From positions 1-61,898 of the forward strand of contig JAQXJB010000055.1 of assembly GCA_029008095.1 (NCBI GenBank): DNA of 61,898 bases, in the 5' to 3' direction. Shown one piece after another: positions 17,901 through 25,948 of the stretch. Under the pieces are notes generated by a model. It had not been told where the DNA came from. It did no database searches and saw only the letters and a program-made list of their open reading frames with translations. The stretch comes from Clostridiales bacterium (GTDB lineage: Bacteria > Bacillota > Clostridia > Oscillospirales > Oscillospiraceae). A program made the translations under genes and the position numbers. The first letter of the stretch is position 1. Every line of letters begins with the position of its first letter.

Positions 17901-19252
17901 ATGTGCTGAAGGACGAAGACGGCAACATTCTGTCCGGCGTTTCTGTATTCCCAATCGGCACCTATGGCAATATCGGTGATGAACTGGCTGTCCCGTTTAC
18001 AATAAGAGAGCTGCCTGCCGGAATGTCCTCTGCTTATGAGGCGAGATACACGGTTTCTTCTTCGGATGAGGGCAAGGTTCTGAGCAACTCCGTTTCCGCG
18101 GAAGGCGCGGAAACTGGGAATGCTCCAGGCGTAACGGTTATGAATGCTGCCCTGAGCGTCAAGAAGGTAGCCGACAAGACATCCATCACCGTTGGCAATA
18201 AAGTCACATATACCATCACTGTCAGCAACACCGGTAATGTGGCTCTGACAGATGTCGCAATCACCGAGAAATTCAGCGGAGATTTCAGTGAGATCTTTGA
18301 CGTTAATGGCGCTGACAAAACAGACAGCGGCTTTGACGTAGGCGAGCTGAAGGCCGGAGAGAGCAGGAAGATCAGCTTTTCCTACAATGCCACCAAGCCT
18401 GAGACACTTACCAACTTCGTCGTGGCCCAGGGTACTTATGCTCCCGACAAGACCGTTAAGGACGAGGCGTACGCTGAAAACGTTACGGTCTATAATGAGT
18501 ACGTTCCGCCCGTTGTTCCCGTCATCCCTCCCAGACCTGAGCTTAAGAAGGGCGACCATGTATCCTATATCATCGGTTATCCCGATGGCGGCGTCCATCC
18601 CGATGATGCCATCACAAGAGCCGAAGCGGCTACCATATTCTTCCGTATGCTCACTGACGAGAGCCGTGCAGAGTTCTGGTGCCAGAAGAATGATTTCACC
18701 GATGTGTCTCCCGACGACTGGTTCAACAACGCCGTCTCTACAATGGCAAACGCAAAAATCATTGAGGGCTATCCAGATGGCAGTTTCCGCCCCAATGCAC
18801 CGGTAAGCCGTGCGGAGTTCGCCGCCATCGCCGCTCGTTTCAGCGATGCCGTATCTGATGGTGTCACCGATTTCTTCGATGTGTCCGATAGCCACTGGGC
18901 ATTCACCTATATTGCCAAGGCCAATGAGTTGGGCTGGGTCAAGGGCGACAGCGGATACTTCCGCCCCGATGACAACATGACACGTGCCGAGGTAATAACA
19001 GTGGTCAACCGTGTCCTGGAGCGCGCCGTCCATGAGGAGGGAATGCCGGACGGCATGATTCTGTGGCCCGACAACCAGCCGGGAAAGTGGTACTATGAAG
19101 CTGTGCAGGAGGCAACAAACTCTCATACCTACGTCCGTACAGATGAGAAAGTAAACGATCTGGACTTCTTCTACGAGAAGTGGCTTGAACTGATAAAGAA
19201 TCCAGACTGGGGTGCTCTGGAATGCACCTGGAGCGAGGCAAACAGCAAATAA
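14921..19252 (+). CDS. VWA-domain SLH surface protein
   Basis: A 1443-residue exported protein. The signal peptide ends near SFAA (about 26). A von Willebrand A domain (about 75-375) has an intact MIDAS start, D83-x-S85-x-S87, and SDG later. It is interrupted at about 90-165 by a Trp/His-rich insert containing CDKCG and a later Cys, a possible metal-binding loop. DUF11/CARDB-like repeats follow (480-626, 940-1190), an InlB-type B-repeat lies at 629-730, and three SLH domains (about 1205-1390) end it. SLH domains bind secondary cell-wall polymer. It is probably an adhesin or surface scaffold. AAAGGAGG precedes the ATG. Confidence 0.88.
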   Translation: MRKRFWAFLLAVMMVVSVLPTTSFAAYTREAGDLLSLEEGEVKATKALVSAESDEYGWYTIQLTAEGKPKAIKTPADVVLCIDVSNSMDTVVVEGACKGNISTQWDIRLVREGHWEEGHWVKKEHGGWKWIPARWVPAEYEYIVTGYTCDKCGKTWEADDVPPDVCDVVYGAGETLNRMDIARKAAVKMAEDLLDGEYDINMAVVAFGGAGNISEGKYTGGENDTYLSAEDLTDDKDVITTFIKALNTPKAATGNSAGGGTNYTSGLGKARDILNARTDKSRAAYVLFLSDGAPGASGLSANDSKWNGTAQAKTLQDAGVTIYTGGIAIVDGGNDALRAISSVKDGSVLYQTISSKNMAADLARLMADVTKAAKKAAGTNAVMTDVINTADFDFDAETAETQSGVTVSTDGKTVSWVIGEITESPKVITLKVKPKANKSGKLFTNEDVYLSYTDVDGKSVVIGKDKIGDPFVYLPCAELSIEKSVTSVSGSAPETDDSGNITTIAEVGDEIIWTITVTNSGDLHGGIELPADVLKYRDGNDNKDYIISDVTVKPAGGLEADGEGFYTVPVGTMDSDGETWIPGKIEFTAAYTVTENDYGRVLVNTVNTKDADGNTIEAEAPGIAVKNKELTFTFDANGGAWASAVEGYTMGADNKTASKGGYIFNDVLEKISTEPVREGYEFVGWYTYSVPTTEGQEAELTAKWWGNEGTTSEHEERIYEDTTVYAKWVKKEGPPAADDKTGTLYINLQDKNGAALGDLITISITEDWLVSETAGENVDYVIPAALTVGTDHYIYEEAVSGELSGTLSKDGQNVFVALQYTLDNWNDEKNVTDESDNIPDKYQALILYTVEDAAMGSVSLEREVVTIKDETYPIPSETGKIKIAGSEAAAAAGYVFSGWTSKESMSFTGSDAAALIGQTIHGVQSGKTYTFIAHFTEANPDLKLSKTVKSIGGVDVSNAAAEQLPLAAIGEQIVWTITVENSGNCTLYGITVDDVLKDEDGNILSGVSVFPIGTYGNIGDELAVPFTIRELPAGMSSAYEARYTVSSSDEGKVLSNSVSAEGAETGNAPGVTVMNAALSVKKVADKTSITVGNKVTYTITVSNTGNVALTDVAITEKFSGDFSEIFDVNGADKTDSGFDVGELKAGESRKISFSYNATKPETLTNFVVAQGTYAPDKTVKDEAYAENVTVYNEYVPPVVPVIPPRPELKKGDHVSYIIGYPDGGVHPDDAITRAEAATIFFRMLTDESRAEFWCQKNDFTDVSPDDWFNNAVSTMANAKIIEGYPDGSFRPNAPVSRAEFAAIAARFSDAVSDGVTDFFDVSDSHWAFTYIAKANELGWVKGDSGYFRPDDNMTRAEVITVVNRVLERAVHEEGMPDGMILWPDNQPGKWYYEAVQEATNSHTYVRTDEKVNDLDFFYEKWLELIKNPDWGALECTWSEANSK

Positions 19253-19283
19253 AATCTAACCTGTAAAGTCATTTAAATGGCAA

Positions 19284-19320
19284 ACAAGCGATACCTGGCT
19301 GAAAACCAAGTATCGCTTGT
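19284..19320. terminator. Bidirectional terminator
   Basis: ACAAGCGATAC pairs perfectly with GTATCGCTTGT, between the convergent SLH and transporter genes. Confidence 0.7.
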
Positions 19321-19336
19321 CTTATATTCAGCTTCT

Positions 19337-20656
19337 TCAGATTCCCCAAACAAGCCAGATGAACACATAGCCCGCAAGAACCGCGGCAAGGGTAAAGGGA
19401 ATACCGATACGCAGGAAATCCCTGCTGGTAACAGTTTCTCCGTTCTTGCGGAGTATACCGATAGCGGCGATATTGGCGGAGGCTCCAATGGGAGTGAGGT
19501 TGCCGCCAAGAGTAGCGCCGGTAAGAAGACCAAAATAGAAAACATATGGCTCAACACCGGCTCCGCCGTTCATCATTGCGGCTATACTCTGAACGACCGG
19601 GAGCATTGTGGCAACATAAGGAATGTTATCGATAAACGCGGAAAGGACTACCGATGCAAAGACAATCAGCGTATAAAGCATAAAGGGGCTGTCTCCGGCG
19701 AGCTTATTGAACAGCCCTGCGATGGCGTCGATAACACCTGCTGTCTGTATGCCGTTGATGACAATGAACAGGCCGAAGAGAAGCAGAAGAGTGTCTTTAT
19801 CGAGATCCTTGATGACCTGCTTGAGGGGAGAGTTTCCGTGACTTTGCGCGCAGGAACGGACAACGCCTATAACGCACATGGTAACGCAGATAAGTCCGCT
19901 TCTGTGGTTATACAATGTAAGCAGAGCTCCGCCTTCAGGCTTGGGCACAAAGGAGGCGATAATAAGCAAAACTACGGTGCCGATAAGAAGCCAGGTGGGG
20001 AAGTAGTCCTCAACCACAGTTTCTACCTTAGCGGATATCTTCTGCTTGTCCTTTCGGAAGATGAACAGGAGCACCAGAATGGAAGCCAGCGCGCCGAGCT
20101 CTACCCCCCAGAAAATGCCGGGCTTACCGTGCATCCAGAAAAACTCCATAAAATTCATATCCGCAAATCCGCCAAGCAAAATACTTGTGGTGTCGCCTAC
20201 CAGAGTGGCGGCGCCCTGAAGATTAGAGGATACGGATATTGCGATAAGCACGGGGACAGGGGATATTTTCAGCTTTTTTGAGATTGCCAGACCAATTGGC
20301 GCTATCATAAGTACGGTAGCCACGTTATCAACGAATGCGCTGACAACACCGGCAAAAAGCGACAGGACGGTAATTGCCCATTTTATATCGGGGACCTTTG
20401 AGATGAGCATCTCGGAAAGCCTTGCGGGCATTTTGCTTTCAATAAACAGCGTTACAAGACCCATAGTTCCGCCTATCATCAGCAGAACGTTATAGTCAAC
20501 TGCCGAGAGCGCGGAAATGAGATTTGTATCGTATACTCCGCAGCATCCGAGTATAACAAACACCGCTGCTGATGCCAGCGCTATGTAAGGCCGCCATTTT
20601 TGCAGCATCAGCATAAGCGCGTATGTTATAAGGAATATAACCAATGCCAAAACCAT
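19337..20656 (-). CDS. ArsB/NhaD/SLC13-type membrane transporter
   Basis: A 439-residue protein with about 11-12 hydrophobic segments in two halves, each with the ion-transporter hairpin motif: VDNVATVLMIAPIG (first half) and IDNIPYVATMLPV (second half), plus GGNLTPIGASAN. This is the ArsB/NhaD/CitMHS superfamily. The substrate could be Na+/H+, arsenite or a carboxylate and cannot be fixed; no arsenic genes are nearby. The ATG at 20656 is chosen because CGGAGG lies about 10 bases upstream; an ATG eight codons earlier would place that site inside the gene. Confidence 0.85.
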   Translation of the reverse strand: MVLALVIFLITYALMLMLQKWRPYIALASAAVFVILGCCGVYDTNLISALSAVDYNVLLMIGGTMGLVTLFIESKMPARLSEMLISKVPDIKWAITVLSLFAGVVSAFVDNVATVLMIAPIGLAISKKLKISPVPVLIAISVSSNLQGAATLVGDTTSILLGGFADMNFMEFFWMHGKPGIFWGVELGALASILVLLFIFRKDKQKISAKVETVVEDYFPTWLLIGTVVLLIIASFVPKPEGGALLTLYNHRSGLICVTMCVIGVVRSCAQSHGNSPLKQVIKDLDKDTLLLLFGLFIVINGIQTAGVIDAIAGLFNKLAGDSPFMLYTLIVFASVVLSAFIDNIPYVATMLPVVQSIAAMMNGGAGVEPYVFYFGLLTGATLGGNLTPIGASANIAAIGILRKNGETVTSRDFLRIGIPFTLAAVLAGYVFIWLVWGI

Positions 20657-20789
20657 GTCTTTTCTTCCTCCGTTATACATCTGTCTTTTGTTGTTTTCGG
20701 AAAGTAACTTTTTTATTATAACTTATTTTCATACTTTTTACCAGCCCCAAATATATTTATCTTATAAAAAATTAACGGTGGTGATCATC

Positions 20790-21374
20790 ATGGATATTAT
20801 CTGCGGGACTTATCCTATACGCCGCGGTGAAAAAGTATTAGGCGAGGTAAAGATAGAGAAGATAAACATACGTTATAAAATATCATCTGCGATCGATAAT
20901 ATTGATATGCCCCGCCCGTTTCGCCTGGCAGTGATCTGCGGTGAAAAAATCATACCGCTTGGGGTGATGATGCCGGATAGGAACGGCTTTTCTTATTCAC
21001 GCTCCTTCAGCTCTGCCGCTTTGTCCGAGCTTGGCATAAACAATATCGACGGATTTACGCTTATAACGGATAGCTTGCCTCAGAGCGATACACGGCCAAT
21101 AGCCGCCCCCACTCCCGTGAGCTCAGTTACCGACGGGTGGCAGCAGACGGACACACCCGGAGAATATCTTGAGGATGGAGAATTCAGGCATATTTTTTCG
21201 GGCTGTAAAGCAGCGCTGGTACGCAAGGACGGAGAGACACAGTATCTGGCCATTCCGATAATAAAGGATGAACCGTTTCCGGTCATGTCCGTGTTTTGCC
21301 TTGGTGAGGTGTGGAAAATAAATGAAAAGCTGCATCTTGTTTTCAAAATACACGACGGAAAGCTGTTATTTTAA
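20790..21374 (+). CDS. Hypothetical protein
   Basis: A 194-residue soluble protein with no signal peptide or membrane helix. The first half reads as a small beta-rich domain, a Pro/Thr linker follows (about 105-125), then a second beta domain with FPVMSVFCLGEVW. I do not recognise the family. The ATG at 20790 has a weak GGTGGTG site upstream; the open frame extends further upstream, but that part is AT-rich and lacks a ribosome site. It ends 19 bases before the valS promoter. Confidence 0.6.
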   Translation: MDIICGTYPIRRGEKVLGEVKIEKINIRYKISSAIDNIDMPRPFRLAVICGEKIIPLGVMMPDRNGFSYSRSFSSAALSELGINNIDGFTLITDSLPQSDTRPIAAPTPVSSVTDGWQQTDTPGEYLEDGEFRHIFSGCKAALVRKDGETQYLAIPIIKDEPFPVMSVFCLGEVWKINEKLHLVFKIHDGKLLF

Positions 21375-21393
21375 TACTGTAAACACATTTTCC

Positions 21394-21422
21394 TTGACAG
21401 AGCGGAGGTTTTGAGCTATAAT
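21394..21422 (+). promoter_or_regulatory. valS promoter
   Basis: A perfect consensus pair, TTGACA (21394-21399) and TATAAT (21417-21422), spaced 17 bases, directly before the T-box leader. Confidence 0.9.
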
Positions 21423-21427
21423 TCAAC

Positions 21428-21668
21428 CAATATCGTGGCTATATATCGGAATTTGGCGCATAAAAACGCATTTCAGAGAGGGAACGGTCGGTGAAAGTTC
21501 CTGTGCAGATGCAGCCATTGTCGCCGGTATGCCCCGGGAAGAAAGGCTTTGCCGAGTAGACCCCGGCGGGTGCGCCCGTTAAAGCGCGTATGAGTGCGGG
21601 ATATTCCCGAATTCAGGTGGTAACACGGACATTGTTCGCCCTGAGCTTTTGCTCAGGGCGTTTTTATT
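21428..21668 (+). promoter_or_regulatory. T-box leader of valS
   Basis: The T-box bulge AGGTGGTAACACGG is at 21615-21628. A clean terminator follows (CGCCCTGAGC/GCTCAGGGCG with TTTTT, 21638-21666). AGAGAG near 21475 and GGTGAAAG near 21490 mark stem I. The best specifier is GTA at 21527-21529, followed by TGCCCCGGGAA, in the same relative place as the TTC of the phenylalanine leader; GTC at 21520-21522 is an alternative. Both codons specify valine. Confidence 0.95.
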
Positions 21669-21687
21669 TGAGAAGGGAGAATGAAGA

Positions 21688-24321
21688 ATGAAAGAACTTC
21701 CGAAGGTTTATGACCCTAAATCGGTCGAAAAGAAAATATATGATATGTGGGTGGAGAATGGCTGCTTCAAGGGTGTGCGCGACCCCGAAAAGAAGCCCTT
21801 CACCATTGTGATGCCTCCTCCGAACGTTACCGGACAGCTCCACATGGGCCATGCGATGGATGCCGCTCTGCAGGATATCCTTATTCGTTTCAAGAGAATG
21901 CAGGGCTATGCCGCCCTGTGGGTGCCCGGAGTTGACCATGCCGGTATCGCCACCCAGATAAAGGTCGAGGAGGAACTTCGCAAGGAAGGACTGACGCGCT
22001 ATGACCTGGGCCGCGAAAAGTTTCTTGAGCGGGTTTGGGATTGGAAAAAGAAGTACGGAGACCGAATTGTTGAGCAGCAGAAGCAGCTCGGCGCCTCCTG
22101 CGATTGGGACAGAGCGCGCTTCACAATGGACGAGGGCTGCTCCAAGGCTGTCCGTGAGGTGTTTGTAAACCTTTATGAAAAAGGTCTTATCTATAAGGGC
22201 AGCCGTATTATCAACTGGTGTCCCCACTGCATCACCGCTCTTTCTGACGCGGAGGTTGAATACCAGGACAAGCCCGGCCATCTCTGGCATATCAAGTACC
22301 CCATCGTTGGCGAGGAAGGCCGCTATGTGATAGTTGCCACCACTCGTCCTGAGACCATGCTGGGCGACAGCGGTGTTGCCGTAAATCCCAATGATGAGCG
22401 TTATAAGGACATTGTGGGCAAGACCTGCATGCTGCCCCTGATGAACCGCGAGATACCCATCGTTGCCGATGAGTATGTTGATATGGAGTTCGGTACCGGC
22501 TGCGTTAAGATGACTCCCGCTCATGACCCCAATGACTTCGAGGTCGGCCTCAGACACAATCTGGAGGTTATCCGTGTTCTGGATGATAACGGCAAGGTAA
22601 ATGAACTCGGCGGTAAGTATGAGGGTATGGATCGCTATGTGGCCCGTAAGGCCGTCATAGCCGATCTGGAGGAGCTTGGACTCCTTGAAAAGGTAGAGGA
22701 GCATGCCCATAATGTCGGCACCTGCTACCGCTGCCACAATGATGTGGAGCCGATAATCTCCGCCCAGTGGTTTGTTAAGATGAAGCCCCTCGCCGAGGAA
22801 GCCATCCGCGTGGTCAAGGAGGGCGAGACGAAGTTTGTTCCGGAGCGTTTTTCCTCCACATACCTTAACTGGATGGAAAACGTCCGCGATTGGTGCATTT
22901 CCCGCCAGCTCTGGTGGGGACATCAGATACCCGCCTGGTATTGCGCCGACTGCGGCCATGTGACCGTAAGCCGTGAGGACGCCGTCGAGTGCGAGCAGTG
23001 CCACAGCAAGAATATCACCCGTGACGAGGATGTTCTTGATACCTGGTTCAGCTCCGCCCTCTGGCCCTTCGAGACCCTTGGCTGGCCGGAAAAAACAGAG
23101 GATCTTGATTCTTTCTATCCCACCGATGTTCTGGTTACCGGCTATGACATCATCTTCTTCTGGGTCGCCAGAATGATTTTCTCCGGCTGCGAGCAGATGA
23201 AGAAAACGCCTTTCCACACGGTTCTTATCCACGGACTTGTCCGCGACGATAAGGGCAGAAAGATGTCCAAATCCCTGGGTAACGGCATTGATCCCCTTGA
23301 AATGATAGACCACTACGGCTCTGACGCTCTGCGCTTCAATCTCGTCACCGGAAACAGCCCGGGAAATGATATGCGCTTCTATACAGAGCGCTGCGAGGCT
23401 ATGCGCAACTTTGCCAATAAGATTTGGAACGCGTCTCGCTTTGTGATGATGAATCTCAGCATCGATAAGTGCGAATTGCCAGAGAAGCTGGAGGCCGAGG
23501 ATAAGTGGATACTCTCCAAGTTCAACCGTGTCGTGGCTGAGGTCACTGAGAACATGGAGAAGTACGAGCTTGGCATTGCCGCCCAGAAGGTATATGACTT
23601 CATATGGGACTCCTACTGCGATTGGTATATCGAGCTCACTAAGACCCGTCTGCAGGGCGATGATGAGGGATCCAAGATCGGCGCTCAGAAGGTTCTTTGC
23701 TGGGTGCTTGGCGAGACTCTGAAGCTGCTGCATCCCTTCATGCCCTTCCTCAGCGAGGAGATTTGGCAGGCGCTTCCTCACGAAGGCGATTTCCTTATAA
23801 CATCCAAATGGCCCGTGTATAAGCCCGAGCATGATTTCGCAAGGGAAGAGGCTGAGATGGAGATCGTAATGAGTGCCATCAAAGCGGTCCGCGCTCTCAG
23901 AGCGGAGAAAAACGTACCCCCCTCCAAGAAGCCCCACCTTTATGTTGAGACCGAAAAGACCTCGGCTTTTGAAGACGGAATACCCTTCCTGAAGAAGCTG
24001 GCTTACGCCAGCGAGGTCACCGTTTCCAATGCTATGCCCGAGAATGCGGGCGAAATGGCTACCGCTGTCACCACCGATGCCAAGCTCTATATGCCTCTGG
24101 CTGAGCTGGTCGATGTTGCCAAGGAGCTGGAACGCATCAATAAGGAGCTGAAGAAGGCTCAGACCGACTATGACCGCATAAACGGCAAGCTTTCCAACGA
24201 AGGCTTCCTTGCAAAGGCTCCCGAGCAGGTGGTTGCCGCCGAACGCGAAAAGGCGGCGAAGCTTACCGCGCTTATCGAAAATCTTACCGCAAGCATAAAA
24301 AATCTCGAATCCATGCGTTGA
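21688..24321 (+). CDS. valS: Valyl-tRNA synthetase
   Basis: Class I synthetase, 877 residues, normal length. The HIGH-type motif appears as [14 protein letters not shown] near residue 40, the editing domain (CP1) follows, and the KMSKS motif ([10 protein letters not shown]) is near residue 528. The C-terminal anticodon domain ends in the valS-specific coiled coil (about 810-877). A GAAGGGAG site precedes the ATG. It is controlled by the T-box leader directly upstream. Confidence 0.98.
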   Translation: MKELPKVYDPKSVEKKIYDMWVENGCFKGVRDPEKKPFTIVMPPPNVTGQLHMGHAMDAALQDILIRFKRMQGYAALWVPGVDHAGIATQIKVEEELRKEGLTRYDLGREKFLERVWDWKKKYGDRIVEQQKQLGASCDWDRARFTMDEGCSKAVREVFVNLYEKGLIYKGSRIINWCPHCITALSDAEVEYQDKPGHLWHIKYPIVGEEGRYVIVATTRPETMLGDSGVAVNPNDERYKDIVGKTCMLPLMNREIPIVADEYVDMEFGTGCVKMTPAHDPNDFEVGLRHNLEVIRVLDDNGKVNELGGKYEGMDRYVARKAVIADLEELGLLEKVEEHAHNVGTCYRCHNDVEPIISAQWFVKMKPLAEEAIRVVKEGETKFVPERFSSTYLNWMENVRDWCISRQLWWGHQIPAWYCADCGHVTVSREDAVECEQCHSKNITRDEDVLDTWFSSALWPFETLGWPEKTEDLDSFYPTDVLVTGYDIIFFWVARMIFSGCEQMKKTPFHTVLIHGLVRDDKGRKMSKSLGNGIDPLEMIDHYGSDALRFNLVTGNSPGNDMRFYTERCEAMRNFANKIWNASRFVMMNLSIDKCELPEKLEAEDKWILSKFNRVVAEVTENMEKYELGIAAQKVYDFIWDSYCDWYIELTKTRLQGDDEGSKIGAQKVLCWVLGETLKLLHPFMPFLSEEIWQALPHEGDFLITSKWPVYKPEHDFAREEAEMEIVMSAIKAVRALRAEKNVPPSKKPHLYVETEKTSAFEDGIPFLKKLAYASEVTVSNAMPENAGEMATAVTTDAKLYMPLAELVDVAKELERINKELKKAQTDYDRINGKLSNEGFLAKAPEQVVAAEREKAAKLTALIENLTASIKNLESMR

Positions 24322-24362
24322 ACAACGGCTTTCGACATATAATTCATTGAATAAAACGTATA

Positions 24363-24405
24363 ATTACCGTGCGACAGGAAATTTCTGCCGCACGGTAATT
24401 TTTTG
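24363..24405 (+). terminator. Terminator-like hairpin before spoIIAA
   Basis: ATTACCGTGCG pairs perfectly with CGCACGGTAAT and is followed by six T residues. It ends only 3 bases before the spoIIAA Shine-Dalgarno (GAGG, 24408-24411). It may end valS transcription or act as an attenuator of the spoIIA operon. Confidence 0.8.
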
Positions 24406-24421
24406 TTGAGGAATGATACTT

Positions 24422-24733
24422 ATGAAAATATCAGAGGAGTTCAAAAGTGGTGCGCTGCATATATCTCTTTCCGGTGAGCTGGATCACCACGGGGCCAAGG
24501 ATGTCATGGCGTCCGCGGCATCTATTCTTGATGAGCATGTTCCACGCAGCTGTGTTCTGAATTTCCGCGAAGTGAGCTTTATGGACAGCTCCGGCATAGC
24601 GCTGATACTCAATGTCAACAAGAAGATGAATCATATAGGCGGTAGGCTGACCGTTGAAAACGTGGCCAAGCAGCCAATGAAGGTCATAAGAGCTTCCGGA
24701 ATAGAGCGGATAATAAACATAAAGGAGCTGTAA
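24422..24733 (+). CDS. spoIIAA: Anti-sigma F factor antagonist SpoIIAA
   Basis: A 103-residue STAS-domain protein. The phosphorylatable serine sits in FMDSSGIAL (about residue 57). Unphosphorylated SpoIIAA binds SpoIIAB and frees sigma F in the forespore. The ATG at 24422 is chosen because GAGG lies 10 bases upstream; an ATG three codons earlier is only 1-2 bases from it. First gene of the three-gene spoIIA operon. Confidence 0.95.
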   Translation: MKISEEFKSGALHISLSGELDHHGAKDVMASAASILDEHVPRSCVLNFREVSFMDSSGIALILNVNKKMNHIGGRLTVENVAKQPMKVIRASGIERIINIKEL

Positions 24734-24735
24734 GC

Positions 24736-25170
24736 ATGAAAACAAATGATTATATCAAAGTGTCCTTCCCCTCACTGTCCTGCAACGAGGGCTTTGCGCG
24801 TAGCTGCGCCGCCTGCTTTGCCGCGCGGCTTGACCCCACGCTGGACGAGCTCAGTGATATCAAAACTGCCGTAAGCGAGGCGGTAACAAACTGCATTGTT
24901 CATGCCTATCCCGGAGAGATAGGTATGATACATATGAAATGCCGTATACTTGGCGACAAAACCATAGAGATATCTCTGCGTGACAGCGGAGTAGGGATAG
25001 CGGACGTTCAAAAGGCCCGTGAGCCGCTGTTTACTACCGGAGACCCGGGTGAGCGCGCAGGCATGGGCTTTTCGATAATGGAAAGCTTCATGGACAAAAT
25101 TAAGGTTCGCTCAAAGCCGGACAAGGGGACTACGGTAGTGATGAGCAAGACGCTTAACGGAAGAAGATGA
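24736..25170 (+). CDS. spoIIAB: Anti-sigma F factor SpoIIAB
   Basis: A 144-residue GHKL-type ATPase and serine kinase. The N-box appears as SEAVTNCIVHAY, and the ATP-lid glycines as RDSGVGIADV and GERAGMGFSIM. It binds and holds sigma F and phosphorylates SpoIIAA. It starts 2 bases after spoIIAA and ends 1 base before sigF, fitting coupled expression. Confidence 0.96.
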   Translation: MKTNDYIKVSFPSLSCNEGFARSCAACFAARLDPTLDELSDIKTAVSEAVTNCIVHAYPGEIGMIHMKCRILGDKTIEISLRDSGVGIADVQKAREPLFTTGDPGERAGMGFSIMESFMDKIKVRSKPDKGTTVVMSKTLNGRR

Positions 25171-25171
25171 T

Positions 25172-25882
25172 ATGAGCTTTGTTATTGACGACAGCCTTGT
25201 AAAGAGCGCGCAGGCAGGGGATAAGGATGCGGCAGAACGGCTCATAGTAGAAAACTCCGGCCTTATATGGAGCGTGGCGCGTCACTATTTTGGCCGTGGG
25301 CTTGATAGTGACGATCTGTACCAGCTCGGCTGCGTTGGATTTATCAAGGCTCTGAAAAGCTATGACGAAAGCTACGGTACGCGGTTTTCCACCTATGCCG
25401 TGCCCAAGATAGCGGGAGAGATACGCCGCTTTTTACGGGATGACGGCAGTATAAAGGTCAGCAGAACGCTGAAAGAGCGTGCCGCAGTGATATATAACGC
25501 AAAAAACGAGCTTGAGCAGCAGCTTGGACGCGAGCCGAAGATATCGGAGATCAGCGAACGTACCGGCTTCACCCCTGAAGAGATTGCAAGCGCGGAATGC
25601 GCCGTCGCATCCACTCAGTCTCTGGAATACGAAAACGGAGATGATGGCTTCGCACTGAAGGATATCCTTTCCGACAGTACTCAGGAGGAAAAGCTCCTGG
25701 AATATGTGGCGCTGCGGGAAGGGATAGAAGCCCTTCCACCAAAAGAGCAGGAGGTTATAAAGCTGCGTTTTTATCGCGGCCTTACTCAGCAAAGCACAGC
25801 CCGGATAATGAAAGTATCGCAGGTACAGATATCGCGCCTGGAGCGCAAGGCGCTGGGAAAATTGAAAAGCTATCTTGAGTAA
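25172..25882 (+). CDS. sigF: Sporulation sigma factor F
   Basis: A 236-residue sigma-70 family factor with regions 2 (DDLYQLGCVGFIKALKSYD), 3 (REPKISEISERTGF) and 4 (IMKVSQVQISRLERKALGKL). The position after spoIIAA-spoIIAB identifies it as sigma F, the first forespore sigma factor. Start and length fit Bacillus SigF (about 255), with a slightly short N-terminus. Confidence 0.96.
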   Translation: MSFVIDDSLVKSAQAGDKDAAERLIVENSGLIWSVARHYFGRGLDSDDLYQLGCVGFIKALKSYDESYGTRFSTYAVPKIAGEIRRFLRDDGSIKVSRTLKERAAVIYNAKNELEQQLGREPKISEISERTGFTPEEIASAECAVASTQSLEYENGDDGFALKDILSDSTQEEKLLEYVALREGIEALPPKEQEVIKLRFYRGLTQQSTARIMKVSQVQISRLERKALGKLKSYLE

Positions 25883-25948
25883 GCGTTGCGAAAAGCAAAC
25901 ATTTGTTGTATACTTGTATGAAATAAAGTCAGACGAGGATATAACGAA

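Noticed and set aside
21664-23937. A 757-codon minus-strand open frame
   Set aside because: Antisense shadow of valS; no recognisable protein features.
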